64,000 bases of DNA, from the NCBI RefSeq assembly GCF_014212135.1, contig NZ_JACJVQ010000003.1:248001-312000 (forward strand), in the 5' to 3' direction. The stretch is from Cohnella thailandensis. Its GTDB lineage: Bacteria > Bacillota > Bacilli > Paenibacillales > Paenibacillaceae. The position numbers and the translations under genes were made by a program. Positions 16,040 to 24,865 of this stretch are shown here, piece by piece. Position 1 is the stretch's first letter. Every line of letters begins with the position of its first letter. The notes beneath the pieces are model-generated. The model worked only from the letters and a program-made list of their open reading frames with translations. It was not told the origin of the DNA and searched no databases.

Positions 16040-18319
16040 ATGGGAAAATGGAAATCGTATATCCTTCTGTTGATGTCCGCTCTGGTGCTCGTGCCCGGCG
16101 GGACGAGTCTTGCTAGCGAAGTCGATGTCTCCGCCGAAGCTGCGGTGGCCGCATGCGAGCCTTACGGGCCATGGGCCGGAGCCGCTTATAACCCCCAGAA
16201 ACTGATGAAAGCGTTGGGCCAGCCGCGAACGGCCGAGGTCGGGCCGTTCCTGTCGGCCCACCGGGGGGCTTGGGGAACCGATGCGGACCTTCCGCAGCCG
16301 GCGCCCGAGAATTCGTTGACGGCGATCGACAACGCCGCCGCGCTCCGCTTCGAGATGGTCGAGCTGGACGTCAAGCTGACCTCCGACGGCAAGCTGGCCT
16401 TGCTGCATGATTATACGGCGGGAAGAGTCACCGACTATTCCGAGAGCATGGGGTTCGGCTCCTGGAATCCGTTCTTCGGGGAGACGCATGACGGCTACCG
16501 CCCTCAGGATTACGGAGACTGGGGAACGATGAACCAGTACAACCCGCTGGTCAAGCAGCTGTCCAGCGAGGTCGTCTCCAAGACGGACCTTATTCTGTTC
16601 GACAAAAATTCCGGCTACTTGGGAACGCTGGACGGAGCGGACGCGATCGGGCAATGGGTGCCTGGCCATTACGGCCAGGTTCCGATGCTGGAGGCTGCCC
16701 TGAACCATATCGGAACCCGATATCCGGGGATGACCGTCGTCATCGACCTGCGTCATCTGGACGAAGTGAAGGCGGCTATTCAAGCGATCGACAATGTCAC
16801 CGATTGCACGGGGCGGCCCGCTAAGGATTGGGTTATCCTCAAGCCATTCGCCAACGTCTTCAAGGGCGGATGGTTCAATGCGGAGAACCCTGGTTCCTCC
16901 CAGCCTCATCCGGAGTCGGTAGCGGCTCTGATCGGCTCCTCCTATACGAAGTATAAATGGATCCCTGTCGTGTCCAACCGCCTCGTACCGCCCAACGCAA
17001 AGGGCGATCCGTCCATCATCCCCGGCTCCCCCGGTCCGGACACCTCTCAGATCATGGCCAACGTCACCCAGTATTTGCGGGACTGGGCCCGCGGGCTCGG
17101 CAGCTCGGTCGTGACGTTCGAGATCGGGGTAGGAGATTTCAGCATTCAATCCTTCAAGGACGCCTACAACCAGTTCGCCGGTTCCGTCACCAACATGCAA
17201 TCGTGGAGACCGCCGGACGTCAACGTCGAAGCCCCGTTGGCCGTCAATGGACGCACGCTCATCGGCTTCAACTGGAAGGACGACGGAACGGGAGCCTATC
17301 CCGTATACAAGGAATCTTCCCGCAGCTACGAGGACACGAAGAAATGGGCCGGGGCGCTTACCATCGAGGATCCGCTCTACGTGCTGAATTCCGAGATGTT
17401 CACGAGACAAGCGGCGCAGCTAGCCATCTCGGACGTGACCGACTTCAACACGAACACCGAATACGCCATCGTCAGCCTCGAAAGCGGCAAAGCGCTCGAT
17501 GTCTCTTACGGATCGTCGGAGAATGGAACCGCAATCTCCATTTGGACCACCCAGAAGCTGGACAACCAGCTATGGAGAATCCAGCAGAACGGAGACGGCA
17601 CGGTTCGGTTCGTCAATCCTCTGACGAATAAATCGCTCGATTTATTTAATAACGACAGCACGAACGGCACGAAGATCAACCTATGGGAGACCAATTCTAC
17701 CCCTGCCCAACGATGGCGGCTGCAAGATTATGGCGACGGCACGTACAAGATCCAGCATGCCGCCAGCGGCAAGGTGCTCGACGTCTACAACGGCAATACC
17801 GCGAACGGCACCAAGGTGCAAATCTGGGAGAGCAACGGCGGATATAATCAACGATGGCGGCTCGTACCCGTTGAGACGTACATGTTCTACGAGACGCAGA
17901 ATCTTAATCTAACCATGGGCTTGGCCTCCGGATCGGGCTACGCGAATGCCGAGTTGGCGCTCTCCACGCCCTACATGACCGGTTCTTTATGGAGAACGCT
18001 GAACAACGCGGACGGAACCTTCCGGCTCGTCAATATTCAGGATAGCCTTGGCTACATTCAGTCGGGGGCAACGGTGGTGGATACGATGAACAGAGCGATA
18101 ACGGACAGAACGAAGCTGCTCACGGCTTGGCTGGACCAAGCGCCAAGTCAGCACTGGTCGCTGCTCTACAACAAGACGGATAAATCCTTTACGTTCCGTC
18201 ACCCTCTCAGCGGCAAGGTCATCGATATTTCCGACGGGAATTACACGGCCGGAACGCGACTGATACTGTTTAATCCGCACGAAGGCAATAATCAGCGTTG
18301 GTTCATTAAGCCTCTGTAA
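16040..18319 (+). CDS. Secreted GDPD-family phosphodiesterase with ricin-type lectin repeats
   Basis: A 759-residue exported protein. A signal peptide ends around GTSLA. A glycerophosphodiester phosphodiesterase-like TIM barrel follows, with AHRGAWG near residue 73, PENSLTA, ELDVKLTSDGKLALLHD and other family motifs. From about residue 472 there are ricin B-type trefoil repeats marked by QLWRIQ, QRWRLQD, QRWRLVP, QHWSLL and a final QRWFI. The enzyme would cleave glycerophosphodiesters or related lipid headgroups outside the cell while the lectin part binds glycans. It ends the LacI-controlled operon; AAAGGAGG precedes the ATG. Confidence 0.88.
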   Translation: MGKWKSYILLLMSALVLVPGGTSLASEVDVSAEAAVAACEPYGPWAGAAYNPQKLMKALGQPRTAEVGPFLSAHRGAWGTDADLPQPAPENSLTAIDNAAALRFEMVELDVKLTSDGKLALLHDYTAGRVTDYSESMGFGSWNPFFGETHDGYRPQDYGDWGTMNQYNPLVKQLSSEVVSKTDLILFDKNSGYLGTLDGADAIGQWVPGHYGQVPMLEAALNHIGTRYPGMTVVIDLRHLDEVKAAIQAIDNVTDCTGRPAKDWVILKPFANVFKGGWFNAENPGSSQPHPESVAALIGSSYTKYKWIPVVSNRLVPPNAKGDPSIIPGSPGPDTSQIMANVTQYLRDWARGLGSSVVTFEIGVGDFSIQSFKDAYNQFAGSVTNMQSWRPPDVNVEAPLAVNGRTLIGFNWKDDGTGAYPVYKESSRSYEDTKKWAGALTIEDPLYVLNSEMFTRQAAQLAISDVTDFNTNTEYAIVSLESGKALDVSYGSSENGTAISIWTTQKLDNQLWRIQQNGDGTVRFVNPLTNKSLDLFNNDSTNGTKINLWETNSTPAQRWRLQDYGDGTYKIQHAASGKVLDVYNGNTANGTKVQIWESNGGYNQRWRLVPVETYMFYETQNLNLTMGLASGSGYANAELALSTPYMTGSLWRTLNNADGTFRLVNIQDSLGYIQSGATVVDTMNRAITDRTKLLTAWLDQAPSQHWSLLYNKTDKSFTFRHPLSGKVIDISDGNYTAGTRLILFNPHEGNNQRWFIKPL

Positions 18320-18326
18320 TCGCAAT

Positions 18327-18371
18327 ACGGGCCGGGGTCAATCGCTCATTAGGCGATTGACTCCGGCCCGT
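18327..18371. terminator. Terminator after the phosphodiester operon
   Basis: Two 19-base arms, pairing throughout with one G-U pair, enclose a 7-base loop directly after the GDPD stop and before the convergent MFS gene. No strong T-run follows, but position and stability fit a terminator for both genes. Confidence 0.65.
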
Positions 18372-18383
18372 CGCTTGCTTCCC

Positions 18384-19637
18384 CTACCCCTGCGCCGCTT
18401 CCTGCACGGCCGGCCTTCCGGCCTCGACCAGCTGTTTGTTCTTAACGAAGAATAAGGTCAGGACGGCCATAAGCAATCCGGTTCCGACCAGAAGCCATTC
18501 GATATCGACCGCATCCGCTATAGGTCCGAAGATCAGCATCCCGATCGGCATCATGGACGTCGAGATCATGCCGAAGACGCCGAAGATGCGCCCCATGTAA
18601 TTCGGGTCCACCTTTTCCTGCAGCATGACGGTCGTCGGAGTGTTTAACATAGGCATGGCCAAGCCGAATACGGCCATCGGGATCAAATAAATCCAGAAGT
18701 TGGGGATCAAGCCCAACAGGACCGTACATGCGGCCATCACCAGGTTGCCGAGAGTCATCGTATGGATTTTGTTGCGGAAGCCGCCCCACGAGGCGATGAG
18801 GGCTCCGCCGGCCATCATCCCGACCGAGAAAGCGATCTCGATGGCCGTGAGTCGCCAATAATCGTCTCCGAAGCTGCGCGTCACCTGCAACGGCGTCAGA
18901 AACGCGGCCGGAGCCATCAGAACAAAGAAAATCGCGAAAAAGATAAAGAAGGATTTGAGAAAGCTATGGTTCTTAATGTAGGTCAGGCCAAGCTTAAAGT
19001 CCTCCCGATAGCTGGTCGTTTGCGCATCCGTTGCCTTTTGGTGCAGCGGAATTTTCAAGAAGAACAATAAAGAGAAAATCGCGATCGCCGCGGTAATCAC
19101 GTCGATAAAGAAGATGACCTCGATCGTAGCCGCCGTAAGCAGCGTGGCGCTGACAATCGGAGCGACGAACATCATAAGCGCCTGAAGGGTTCCGTTGATT
19201 CCGTTGACCTTCGTCAGCTTATCCTCCGGCACGATCTGAGGCAGGATCGCCCCTACCGCCGGCGTCTGAATTCCCGTGCCGAGCGCGCGGACGGCCGCAA
19301 TGACGAACAGCAGCCAAGCCTCATCGTAACCTAGCAGAAAGGTGATCGCTAGAATCAGAGTTACGGAGGCAATCATAGCATCGGCCAACATGATCAGATT
19401 CTTGCGGTTGAACCGGTCCGCCCATACCCCCGCGAACGGCGATAACACGAAGGTCGGGATGAACCCGCAAAGGATAAATAGCGTCATCATAAGGCCGGAT
19501 TCGGTCGTGAGCGTCACGTACCACATGATCGCATACTGGACTAACGCGGATCCGAACAACGATATGGTTTGACTGCTCATGAAGAGAATAATATCCCTTC
19601 GCCAATTCTTGCTCTTATGCTCTTCGGTTTGTGCCAT
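18384..19637 (-). CDS. MFS exporter, MefA/DHA3-like
   Basis: About 417 residues with 12 TM segments. The motif-A-like loop is GVWADRFNRKNLIMLAD, and a TM5 stretch reads RALGTGIQTPAVGAILPQIVP, both as in macrolide efflux (Mef) and EntS-type exporters. Start ATG 19637 follows AAAGGTG; a longer frame to 19703 has no ribosome site and would add an unlikely N-terminal extension. The substrate could be a macrolide or another small molecule. It is a single-gene unit sharing a short divergent region with the DUF1697 gene. Confidence 0.87.
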   Translation of the reverse strand: MAQTEEHKSKNWRRDIILFMSSQTISLFGSALVQYAIMWYVTLTTESGLMMTLFILCGFIPTFVLSPFAGVWADRFNRKNLIMLADAMIASVTLILAITFLLGYDEAWLLFVIAAVRALGTGIQTPAVGAILPQIVPEDKLTKVNGINGTLQALMMFVAPIVSATLLTAATIEVIFFIDVITAAIAIFSLLFFLKIPLHQKATDAQTTSYREDFKLGLTYIKNHSFLKSFFIFFAIFFVLMAPAAFLTPLQVTRSFGDDYWRLTAIEIAFSVGMMAGGALIASWGGFRNKIHTMTLGNLVMAACTVLLGLIPNFWIYLIPMAVFGLAMPMLNTPTTVMLQEKVDPNYMGRIFGVFGMISTSMMPIGMLIFGPIADAVDIEWLLVGTGLLMAVLTLFFVKNKQLVEAGRPAVQEAAQG

Positions 19638-19822
19638 CCCCAACACCTTTCCGCGAATAAATGGAGCCGTTATTTGCAAGTATTGCCTTATTGCAGCACG
19701 CAATACACGCTTTACTTATTACGCCTGGGCCATGCTCTCCGTTTCATTGTTTCTTCCTGTTTCTTCCCCCTATAATAATTGTATACTTTAACTAAATGAG
19801 GGTATGAATTGGAGGAACAACG

Positions 19823-20374
19823 ATGGTATTCGTGGCCTTGCTGCGGGGAATCAACGTAGGCGGCAACAATAAGGTCGATATGAAGCGGCTCAAACGCACG
19901 TTCGAAGGGCTGGGACTCTCTCAAGTCGTTACGTATATCAACTCGGGCAACATCGTTTTCTCGGACGAGCTTCGCTCTTCGGAGGAATTGGCCTCCAAGC
20001 TGGAGGATGCCATTCTCGCGGATTTCGGGCTTAGCATCCGAGTGATGATACGAACCTTGGACCAAATCCGAAATATCATGGACAAGCTTCCCGAAGACTG
20101 GACGAACGACGCGAACATGAAGAGCGACGTTCTTTATCTGTGGGAGGAATACGACCGGGAGTCCGTACTGGAGGAGCTGCACATCAAACCGGGGATCGAT
20201 CGGGTCCTTTATGCTCCGGGGGCGATTCTATGGTCGTACGATAAAATCAATGCCTCCAAGAGCGGCATGAGCAAGATCATCGGCACGAAGCTCTATCGGC
20301 AAGTCACCGTCCGCAACGTCAACACGGCCCGCAAAATATACGAGTTAATGCAGACGCAGGCCGTCGAAGCATAA
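19823..20374 (+). CDS. DUF1697 family protein
   Basis: A 183-residue cytoplasmic protein matching DUF1697 throughout: it starts FVALLRGINVGGNNKVDM, followed by the conserved VTYINSGNIVF and a C-terminal half ending RNVNTARKIYELM. The biochemical role of the family is unknown. GGAGG precedes ATG 19823. It is convergent with the HPP-like gene; the terminator of that gene starts at its stop codon. Confidence 0.9.
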   Translation: MVFVALLRGINVGGNNKVDMKRLKRTFEGLGLSQVVTYINSGNIVFSDELRSSEELASKLEDAILADFGLSIRVMIRTLDQIRNIMDKLPEDWTNDANMKSDVLYLWEEYDRESVLEELHIKPGIDRVLYAPGAILWSYDKINASKSGMSKIIGTKLYRQVTVRNVNTARKIYELMQTQAVEA

Positions 20375-20395
20375 AAAAAATCGGCTTACGCCGAT
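20373..20395 (-). terminator. Rho-independent terminator of the HPP-like gene
   Basis: On the minus strand ATCGGC, a 4-base loop and GCCGAT are followed by eight T. The stop codon of the membrane protein gene lies in the loop, so coding sequence and terminator overlap. Confidence 0.85.
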
Positions 20396-20904
20396 AGATC
20401 GAGCGAGTCGGAGTCGGCTCGCAGTCTTTTTTTGTTCGGAAAAGCGATCAAGTGTCCGAACTTGTTGTCGACGCGCTCCGCGACGAACAGCGTCAGCATA
20501 AGGCCGACCAGCACGGCGCAGGCGGAGAGCGGAATCACCCATCGATGGGTCGAATGCGAGAAGAACGGAATCAGGGAAATGGCCACGATCGGAGGCGCAT
20601 TCCATTTGAATTTATTGATCAGCAGCATGGTGATCAGGACATTGATAAAGACCGAAATGGAGCTCGGATAAACGTAAACCAGCAAGGTTCCGATGACGGC
20701 GGACACGAAGGCCCCTATCGTAATTCGGACAAGCTCCTTGTGCTGGAAGGAACGAGACAGGAACAAGAAGCCGAAGGCGCCAAGCGTCGGGAAAAACAAC
20801 GTATCCAGAAACGAGATATGAAGCGAAAACCAGTAAATAACCATGATGTAGAAGCAAATCGCTATCGTCTTGATGTTCATCGAACCTGCTAAAGCCTCCC
20901 GCAT
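20386..20904 (-). CDS. HPP-like integral membrane protein
   Basis: A 172-residue protein with about five TM segments and a short charged tail. The arrangement, with FFPTLGAFGFLF near the start and RITIGAFVSAVIGTLLV in the middle, resembles the HPP family of membrane proteins, some of which move nitrite or other small anions. The assignment is tentative. A second ATG at 20880 is an alternative start. The stop codon sits in the loop of its own terminator. Confidence 0.6.
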   Translation of the reverse strand: MREALAGSMNIKTIAICFYIMVIYWFSLHISFLDTLFFPTLGAFGFLFLSRSFQHKELVRITIGAFVSAVIGTLLVYVYPSSISVFINVLITMLLINKFKWNAPPIVAISLIPFFSHSTHRWVIPLSACAVLVGLMLTLFVAERVDNKFGHLIAFPNKKRLRADSDSLDLSA

Positions 20905-20957
20905 TCTTTTCCGATCCGAATTGGACCCGTTTCATTCTATCATGTTTATCTCATCCG

Positions 20958-21854
20958 TCAATATTTGATCTTTAAGGGAGATTGCAATTGTTTCATATCG
21001 CTAATGGGAGGCATTCCGAACATTCTTCGGTATTCGCGGCTGAACTGGGATGGGCTTTCATAGCCCACTCGGAATCCTGCCTCGGCTGCATCTACGGCTT
21101 CCGATAACAATAGGCGCCTTGCTTCCAGAAGACGGATCTTCTTCTGATATTGAAGCGGACTCATGGCCGTCGCTTCTTTGAAATGGCGGAATAGCGATGC
21201 GGGGCTCATATGGACGGAATTCGCTAATTCCTCGGTATGCAAAGGCTCCGCATAGTTGTTTTTGATCCGACGAATGACCGTTACGATACGCTGCATGCTG
21301 CTCCCGTCCCGCGCAATCTGCTTGAGATACTCCCCTTGCTCTCCCTTCAGAATTCGATAATAAAGTTCGCGAAGGATTAACGGTTCAAGAATAGGGACGT
21401 CCTCGGGCGTCTCCAGAAGACGGACGAGCCTTATCGCGGCATCCAGGAGAGATGGGTTCGTTTCGGATACGAATATGCCCCTTCGCATCCCCTTCTTCTT
21501 GATGGACGGAGCAGAAGATTCCCTCAAAATATCAAGAATCTGCAAGGGATCAAGCTTAAGGCGTATGCACAAATACGGATTATCAAGGGAAGCTTCCGTA
21601 ATTTGGGCAGAGATCGGCAAGTCCATCGATACGACCAAATAATTGGAAGGTCCATAGGAGAAACGATCTTGTTCAAGCATAACGACCTTAGAGCCCTGAG
21701 CGACGATGCAAAGAGCCGGTTCATGAACCCTGAGTACGGGCAATGTGGTCGTGGAACTGCGAATCAGTTCAAGCGAGGGGATTACCGTGGAATGAACCCC
21801 GTCGTCGGCTGCGAATTTCCCAATTAATTTAGACAATTCCTCGTGACTGTTCAC
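20958..21854 (-). CDS. AraC-family regulator (YqhC-like)
   Basis: About 298 residues. The N-terminal half matches the AraC_N cupin-like domain (PSLELIRSSTTT, HEPALCIVAQGSKVV, YLVVSMDLP); the C-terminal half has two AraC HTH units with HTEELANSVHMSPASLFRHFK and AEAGFRVGYESPSQFSREYRRMFG. The start is GTG 21854, behind GGAGGAGGG; the frame continues upstream to 22055 but without a ribosome site and would run into the divergent promoter. It is divergent from the MFS gene at 22028 and probably controls it. A small palindrome (ATCAAT, CCG, ATTGAT at 21922-21936) lies between them. Confidence 0.9.
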   Translation of the reverse strand: MNSHEELSKLIGKFAADDGVHSTVIPSLELIRSSTTTLPVLRVHEPALCIVAQGSKVVMLEQDRFSYGPSNYLVVSMDLPISAQITEASLDNPYLCIRLKLDPLQILDILRESSAPSIKKKGMRRGIFVSETNPSLLDAAIRLVRLLETPEDVPILEPLILRELYYRILKGEQGEYLKQIARDGSSMQRIVTVIRRIKNNYAEPLHTEELANSVHMSPASLFRHFKEATAMSPLQYQKKIRLLEARRLLLSEAVDAAEAGFRVGYESPSQFSREYRRMFGMPPISDMKQLQSPLKIKY

Positions 21855-22027
21855 TTCGACCCTCCTCCCGCTTCCGCCAAGCCTTCTACGGATTTTATCA
21901 TAATCACTCTTCGGGTTAGAAATCAATCCGATTGATAGGATTAGGCAATAACGCGCAACAATTCGTCTACTGGCATGCAAGGAAACGGTGTGAAAATAAA
22001 GGCATCCCAGTAGACAAGGAGTTTGAA

Positions 22028-23191
22028 ATGGATAAACGGATTTGGATTTTAGCAATCGCCTCCTTTGTAGTAGGCACGGTCGAGCTCGTCATTGCCGGAA
22101 TAATCGATATGATCGCACAAGATCTGAACGTTTCCGTAGGAACCGCAGGCCAACTGATCACGGTTTATTCTTTAGTATTTGCTTTTGGTTCCCCCATCCT
22201 CATCACCCTAACTTCTAAGGTTGAGCGCCGAAAATTATTGACCGCCGCCATGCTTGTCTTTTTCGCGGGGAATCTGATATCTATCCTCAGTCCTAACTTT
22301 ACGGTACTTCTTATCTCGCGGATTATCCTTGCGGCAAGCTGCTCGATTGTCGTTGTTCTTTCCATTGTTATGGCTTCAAGTATCGTTGCGCCCGAATCAA
22401 GAGGTCGTGCGATCGGAATTATCTTTATGGGAATAAGCGCGTCTCTTGTCCTCGGCGTCCCTATCGGTACGTTCATCGGGGAACTGTGGGGATGGCGCTC
22501 CACGTTTGTTTTAGTCGGAGGCCTTACTTTGATCGTTGCCTGGGCCGTCCGAAGATATCTTCCGCAGGTTGCTCCGCGTCCGGGTATCCCGTTGCGAGAT
22601 CAGCTTCGAACGCTGAAGAACTCCAAAATCTTATCCGCGCATTCCATCTCGATCCTGCAGATGACCGGCCAATTCACCATCTACGCCTACGTCACGCCCT
22701 TTTTGCAAGAGACGATGGGTCTGTCCACTAACATGATCAGTCTTGTTCTGTTCGTATATGGATTAGCGGGGATAGCCGGAGGTTGGATTGGAGGATGGTC
22801 CTCGGACAAACTCGGGAACGGCAGGACGATTATCGTCACTCTCCTGCTGCATGCGCTGGCTATCTTCTTATTGCCGTATTCGACGAGTTCTATCTTTCTA
22901 TTGCTTATCGTAGTCGTAGTCTGGTGCGCATTCAACATGGCTCCAAGTCCCGCCATTCAAAGCTACCTGATCCAAACGGCTCCGGAATCTTCGGATATCC
23001 AGTTAAGCTTCAATACATCGTCGTTGCACATAGGAGTCGCGGCAGGTTCTATCGTCGGGGGGCTGATCGTCAATCATTATTCGGTCACGACGAATACTTG
23101 GGTAGGCGGGCTGATCGTTATTCTGGCTATCCTATCGGCCGTCTTCTCTTTAAGGAAAAGCAACGCAAAAACATCGACGACTTCATCTTAG
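22028..23191 (+). CDS. MFS transporter, DHA1/AraJ-like
   Basis: About 387 residues with 12 TM segments. It begins IWILAIASFVVGTVELVIAG, typical of AraJ/YdhP/PbuE-type exporters, and has loop SKVERRKLL after TM2 and GVPIGTFIGELWGWRSTF in TM5. ATG 22028 is placed by AAGGAG six bases upstream; the frame is open further back without a start signal. The divergent AraC gene suggests inducible export of an unknown compound. A strong terminator follows at 23243. Confidence 0.88.
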   Translation: MDKRIWILAIASFVVGTVELVIAGIIDMIAQDLNVSVGTAGQLITVYSLVFAFGSPILITLTSKVERRKLLTAAMLVFFAGNLISILSPNFTVLLISRIILAASCSIVVVLSIVMASSIVAPESRGRAIGIIFMGISASLVLGVPIGTFIGELWGWRSTFVLVGGLTLIVAWAVRRYLPQVAPRPGIPLRDQLRTLKNSKILSAHSISILQMTGQFTIYAYVTPFLQETMGLSTNMISLVLFVYGLAGIAGGWIGGWSSDKLGNGRTIIVTLLLHALAIFLLPYSTSSIFLLLIVVVVWCAFNMAPSPAIQSYLIQTAPESSDIQLSFNTSSLHIGVAAGSIVGGLIVNHYSVTTNTWVGGLIVILAILSAVFSLRKSNAKTSTTSS

Positions 23192-23242
23192 GAGAACCCA
23201 TGGCGGGGATTCGAAGTCCAATGGAAATAAGAGGTTAAGGTG

Positions 23243-23292
23243 TCGCCGCCCAACGGTTCCGTTCCGGAAATTGGGCGGCGATCGTTTTGTTT
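23243..23292 (+). terminator. Terminator of the MFS gene
   Basis: Arms TCGCCGCCCAA (23243-23253) and TTGGGCGGCGA (23271-23281) are followed by TCGTTTTGTTTT, a typical Rho-independent terminator. Its T-run reaches the stop codon of the convergent SDR gene. Confidence 0.85.
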
Positions 23293-24035
23293 TACAAGCT
23301 TTGCGACGTGGGGCGAACGATCAGTTCGTTAATCGTCACGTGAGCGGGCTGTTGAATCGCAAACAGTACGGTTCTGGCAATGTCGCCGGGGTCAAGCTGG
23401 TTCCAATCCCGGCTGCCCAATTTCTCCAATGCCGGATAAATCGAGTTGTCGGTAATGGTATCGTACAGCTCGGTTTCTACGGCGCCGGGGGAGATGAGAG
23501 TGGTCCGAATGTTCTGGTTCGCTCCCAATTCAGTGCGCATGCCTTCCGTTAAAATCCGTACCGCATGCTTGGTTGCGCTATAAATAGAGCTCGAAGGGAA
23601 GAGGATATGCCCCGCAATGGACGAGAAATTAATGATGTGCCCTTCGTTGCGTTGTTCCATATGCCTATATACCGCTGCCATCCCATAGAGAACGCCTTTA
23701 ATGTTCACATCGATCATTCGCTCCCATTCATCGACCTTTAAATTCTTGAAGAATGAAAGCGGCATGATTCCGGCATTATTGATCAAGATATCTATTTGTC
23801 CGTAGGATTTAACGGTTTCATCGACCAACGATTTCACATCGGAATACGAGGTGACGTCGGTCACTTTGTAGCTGGCTTCGCCTCCCGCTCTCCGAATTTC
23901 TTCTTGCAGTTGCTGCAAACGTTCTTCCCGGCGAGCGGCAAGCATGACTTTAATGTCATGTTGGGCGAGAAGCTTGGCCGTAGCCGCCCCCATTCCGCTG
24001 CTGGCGCCTGTGACGATTGCTACTTTCGAATTCAT
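23292..24035 (-). CDS. SDR family oxidoreductase under MerR control
   Basis: A 247-residue classical SDR: GASSGMG for cofactor binding, AARREER after beta2 suggesting NADP(H), NNAG, ISFSS-like catalytic Ser (NFSSIAG) and YSATK. It resembles YdfG/serine-dehydrogenase-like enzymes often induced under aldehyde or electrophile stress. Its promoter has the long 19-bp spacer of MerR-activated genes, and the MerR gene lies just upstream on the same strand. The substrate is not known. Confidence 0.88.
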   Translation of the reverse strand: MNSKVAIVTGASSGMGAATAKLLAQHDIKVMLAARREERLQQLQEEIRRAGGEASYKVTDVTSYSDVKSLVDETVKSYGQIDILINNAGIMPLSFFKNLKVDEWERMIDVNIKGVLYGMAAVYRHMEQRNEGHIINFSSIAGHILFPSSSIYSATKHAVRILTEGMRTELGANQNIRTTLISPGAVETELYDTITDNSIYPALEKLGSRDWNQLDPGDIARTVLFAIQQPAHVTINELIVRPTSQSL

Positions 24036-24085
24036 GCGTATTTCCCCTTTGTTCGTTTTTAGCCAGTTACCGTTGGCATGATTTT

Positions 24086-24116
24086 AGGTTAACAAGTGGA
24101 GTTAACTGTAAGTCAA
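24086..24116 (-). promoter_or_regulatory. MerR-type promoter of the SDR gene
   Basis: On the minus strand TTGACT (24111-24116) is separated by 19 bp from TAACCT (24086-24091). The spacer holds AGTTAACTC (24099-24107), which recurs at the MerR gene promoter. A 19-bp spacer with a central operator is the classical arrangement activated by MerR proteins. Confidence 0.7.
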
Positions 24117-24294
24117 GCATCGGCAAAAGAAATGGTTTAAGGGGAAAAAACCTTGGATCCAGGCCTATTTTGAGAAATTTGAAGAACAATCAACGATAGA
24201 ATTCGGCAAACACAAGGCAAATAATCTTTCAGTATACTCTAACCAAAAAACGAGTTTGGGGGCCGCTCTTGGCTTACGGAACGTTGCACCCGAC

Positions 24295-24672
24295 TTAGGG
24301 CAGCATCTTGGCCAACCCTTTTTCTTGCATATCGTAAATCGCCAGCTTGTAATTGATTTGTTCCAAATACTTCAAAGTATCCGAGAGATTCTTCTCTATT
24401 TTTTCCTTATGCTTGAGCATCATTTGTTTACGCATATTGAGCGTACTTTCGCCTTCCTGGTATAAATCTACATAATGCTTGATCTCGGCAAGCGGCATGC
24501 CTGTCGATCGCAGCGCCAAAATAAAATTTAACCACTCCATACTCTCCTCGTCATACAACCGATTGCCGCTCGAGTCGCGCTTGACGTACGGCAGGATTCC
24601 TTCCCGTTCATAATAACGGAGAGTGTAAGAGCTAATTCCGGTATCCTCCGAAACTTCTTTAATGGTGTACAT
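24295..24672 (-). CDS. MerR-family transcriptional regulator
   Basis: A 125-residue protein: MerR HTH with YTIKEVSEDTGISSYTLRYYEREG at the N-terminus, the RxxxGNRLYDEESMEWLNFI region, and a long dimerisation coiled coil of about 50 residues. There is no Cys-rich effector site, so it is of the AdhR/stress-type branch rather than metal-sensing. It is predicted to activate the downstream SDR gene and repress itself, since a related operator covers the start region of its own promoter. Confidence 0.92.
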   Translation of the reverse strand: MYTIKEVSEDTGISSYTLRYYEREGILPYVKRDSSGNRLYDEESMEWLNFILALRSTGMPLAEIKHYVDLYQEGESTLNMRKQMMLKHKEKIEKNLSDTLKYLEQINYKLAIYDMQEKGLAKMLP

Positions 24673-24687
24673 GTTGTTTTTCCTCCT

Positions 24688-24731
24688 ATAGTTAGAGTTA
24701 ACTATAATAGCTTTCTACTTGGATTAGTCAA
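24688..24731 (-). promoter_or_regulatory. Promoter and operator of the MerR gene
   Basis: On the minus strand TTGACT (24726-24731), 16 bp and TATTAT (24704-24709) form the promoter. A palindrome with arms ATAGTTA and TAACTAT (24688-24705), containing AGTTAACTC, lies directly downstream of the -10, a position suited to autorepression. Confidence 0.65.
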
Positions 24732-24865
24732 GCAGCCTTGATCGTAAACGGACGTGTGGAATTGCGTTAAGCGAGGGTAAAAATACGTTAAGTAAACAAT
24801 TATCATACATTTGCAGGGAAATGGTATGCTAAAATAATCCATACGAATCGGAGAGAGTGAACAAA

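Noticed and set aside
15965..17410. Minus-strand frame of about 480 codons opposite the GDPD gene
   Set aside because: Antisense shadow of the conserved GDPD domain; composition and lack of motifs argue against a gene.
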